64,000 nt of DNA from Cupriavidus sp. WGlv3. Lineage in GTDB: Bacteria > Pseudomonadota > Gammaproteobacteria > Burkholderiales > Burkholderiaceae. Positions 63,817-64,000 of the stretch are shown here, piece by piece; position 1 is the stretch's first letter; every line of letters begins with the position of its first letter. The DNA is taken from NCBI RefSeq assembly GCF_023952475.1, contig NZ_JALHRX010000011.1, positions 62,001 to 126,000 of the forward strand. The letters are read 5' to 3'. The translations under genes were made by a program, and so were the position numbers. A model generated the notes under the pieces. It had not been told where the DNA came from and ran no database searches. It saw only the letters and a program-made list of their open reading frames with translations.

Positions 63817-64000
63817 TTATCTGGACCGATCCAGCTTCCGATACTGGTTGAAATGCCGGAGCGCCTTCTGGATATGCCCCAGTTCCTGATGCAGGCGCGC
63901 GGCATTGTAGTGCGCGTCGGCATCGCCGGGCGCCAGCTCAATGCTGCGCTCATAGGCAGCCAGGGCGGCCTGCGTGGCCCCGGTATCCTCAAGCGCCACG
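63817..64000 (-). CDS. TPR-repeat protein, 3' part only
   Basis: The frame is open at the right window edge and ends with a stop at 63817; about 60 residues are visible. T-Q-A-A-L-A-A-Y-E-R-S-I-E-L-A-P-G-D-A-D-A-H-Y-N-A-A-R-L-H-Q-E-L-G is a tetratricopeptide repeat and a second partial one follows. A GTG at 63999 could in principle start it, but the TPR before it appears cut, so the gene probably continues outside. Function cannot be told. Confidence 0.7.
   Translation of the reverse strand, partial: VALEDTGATQAALAAYERSIELAPGDADAHYNAARLHQELGHIQKALRHFNQYRKLDRSR

Noticed and set aside
1..64000. CRISPR arrays, rRNA and tRNA genes
   Set aside because: No regularly spaced repeat-spacer pattern and no tRNA- or rRNA-like sequence was noticed anywhere in the window. 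The only repeats are REP-like palindromes and the receptor domain pair.

Overview
The window looks like the chromosome (probably a secondary replicon) of a betaproteobacterium of the Cupriavidus/Ralstonia type. It is GC-rich with strong third-position G/C. The chemotaxis and flagellar gene order, the xWxxF-tailed Tar-like receptors, the short H-NS protein and the Burkholderiales-type porin all point that way. The assignment rests on reading the sequence; no database search was run.

Layout. 1-8.2 kb is housekeeping: a DUF3016 protein cut by the window edge, an acetyltransferase, a lipoprotein hydrolase, a PadR regulator, a nitronate monooxygenase, an NTF2-like protein, a tyrosine-recombinase-like protein with eroded catalytic residues, galE and an H-NS family gene. 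8.7-18.3 kb is signalling: three chemoreceptors (two Tar-like, one Aer-like), a GGDEF-EAL protein, a single-domain response regulator, cheW and an unrecognised protein. 18.7-28.0 kb is the motility core flhDC-motAB-cheA-cheW-cheR-cheD-cheB-cheY-cheZ. 38.1-45.7 kb continues it with flhB-flhA-flhF-flhG-fliA-flhE. 47.4-60.2 kb carries flgN-flgM-flgA on the minus strand and flgBCDEFGHIJKL on the plus strand. 60.2-64 kb holds a secreted HAL/PAL-fold lyase homologue without the usual MIO-forming triad, a porin and the end of a TPR gene. Flagellin and most fli genes are not in this window.

The flagellar cluster is interrupted twice. Between cheZ and flhB (about 28.05-38.1 kb) lies an accessory segment. 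It starts with palindromic repeats and a structure resembling a phage C4 antisense RNA followed by two overlapping small ORFs. Three separate minus-strand genes come next: one with a HEPN-like motif, one with a membrane anchor and a probable beta-rich domain, and a DUF2971 protein. After these is a four-gene plus-strand operon that I read as an ABC three-component (ABC-3C) conflict system: a tiny membrane protein, a C-terminal-domain component, a middle component, and a DUF3732-type Rad50-like ATPase with a zinc-hook-like insert. The DNA from about 29.2 to 35.6 kb is visibly more AT-rich than its surroundings. A GC-rich isocitrate lyase gene sits at the right end of this segment. The second interruption, between flhE and flgN, is an AbiEi/AbiEii toxin-antitoxin pair with an inverted repeat over its promoter region.

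The most interesting single observation is in the ABC-3C operon. The 63-residue membrane protein and the adjacent C-terminal-domain component share a short Gly/Asp motif (NTAGGDxVxG). The component itself lacks the usual N-terminal effector domain. This suggests a split design in which a separate membrane effector is tethered to the sensor through matching beta motifs.
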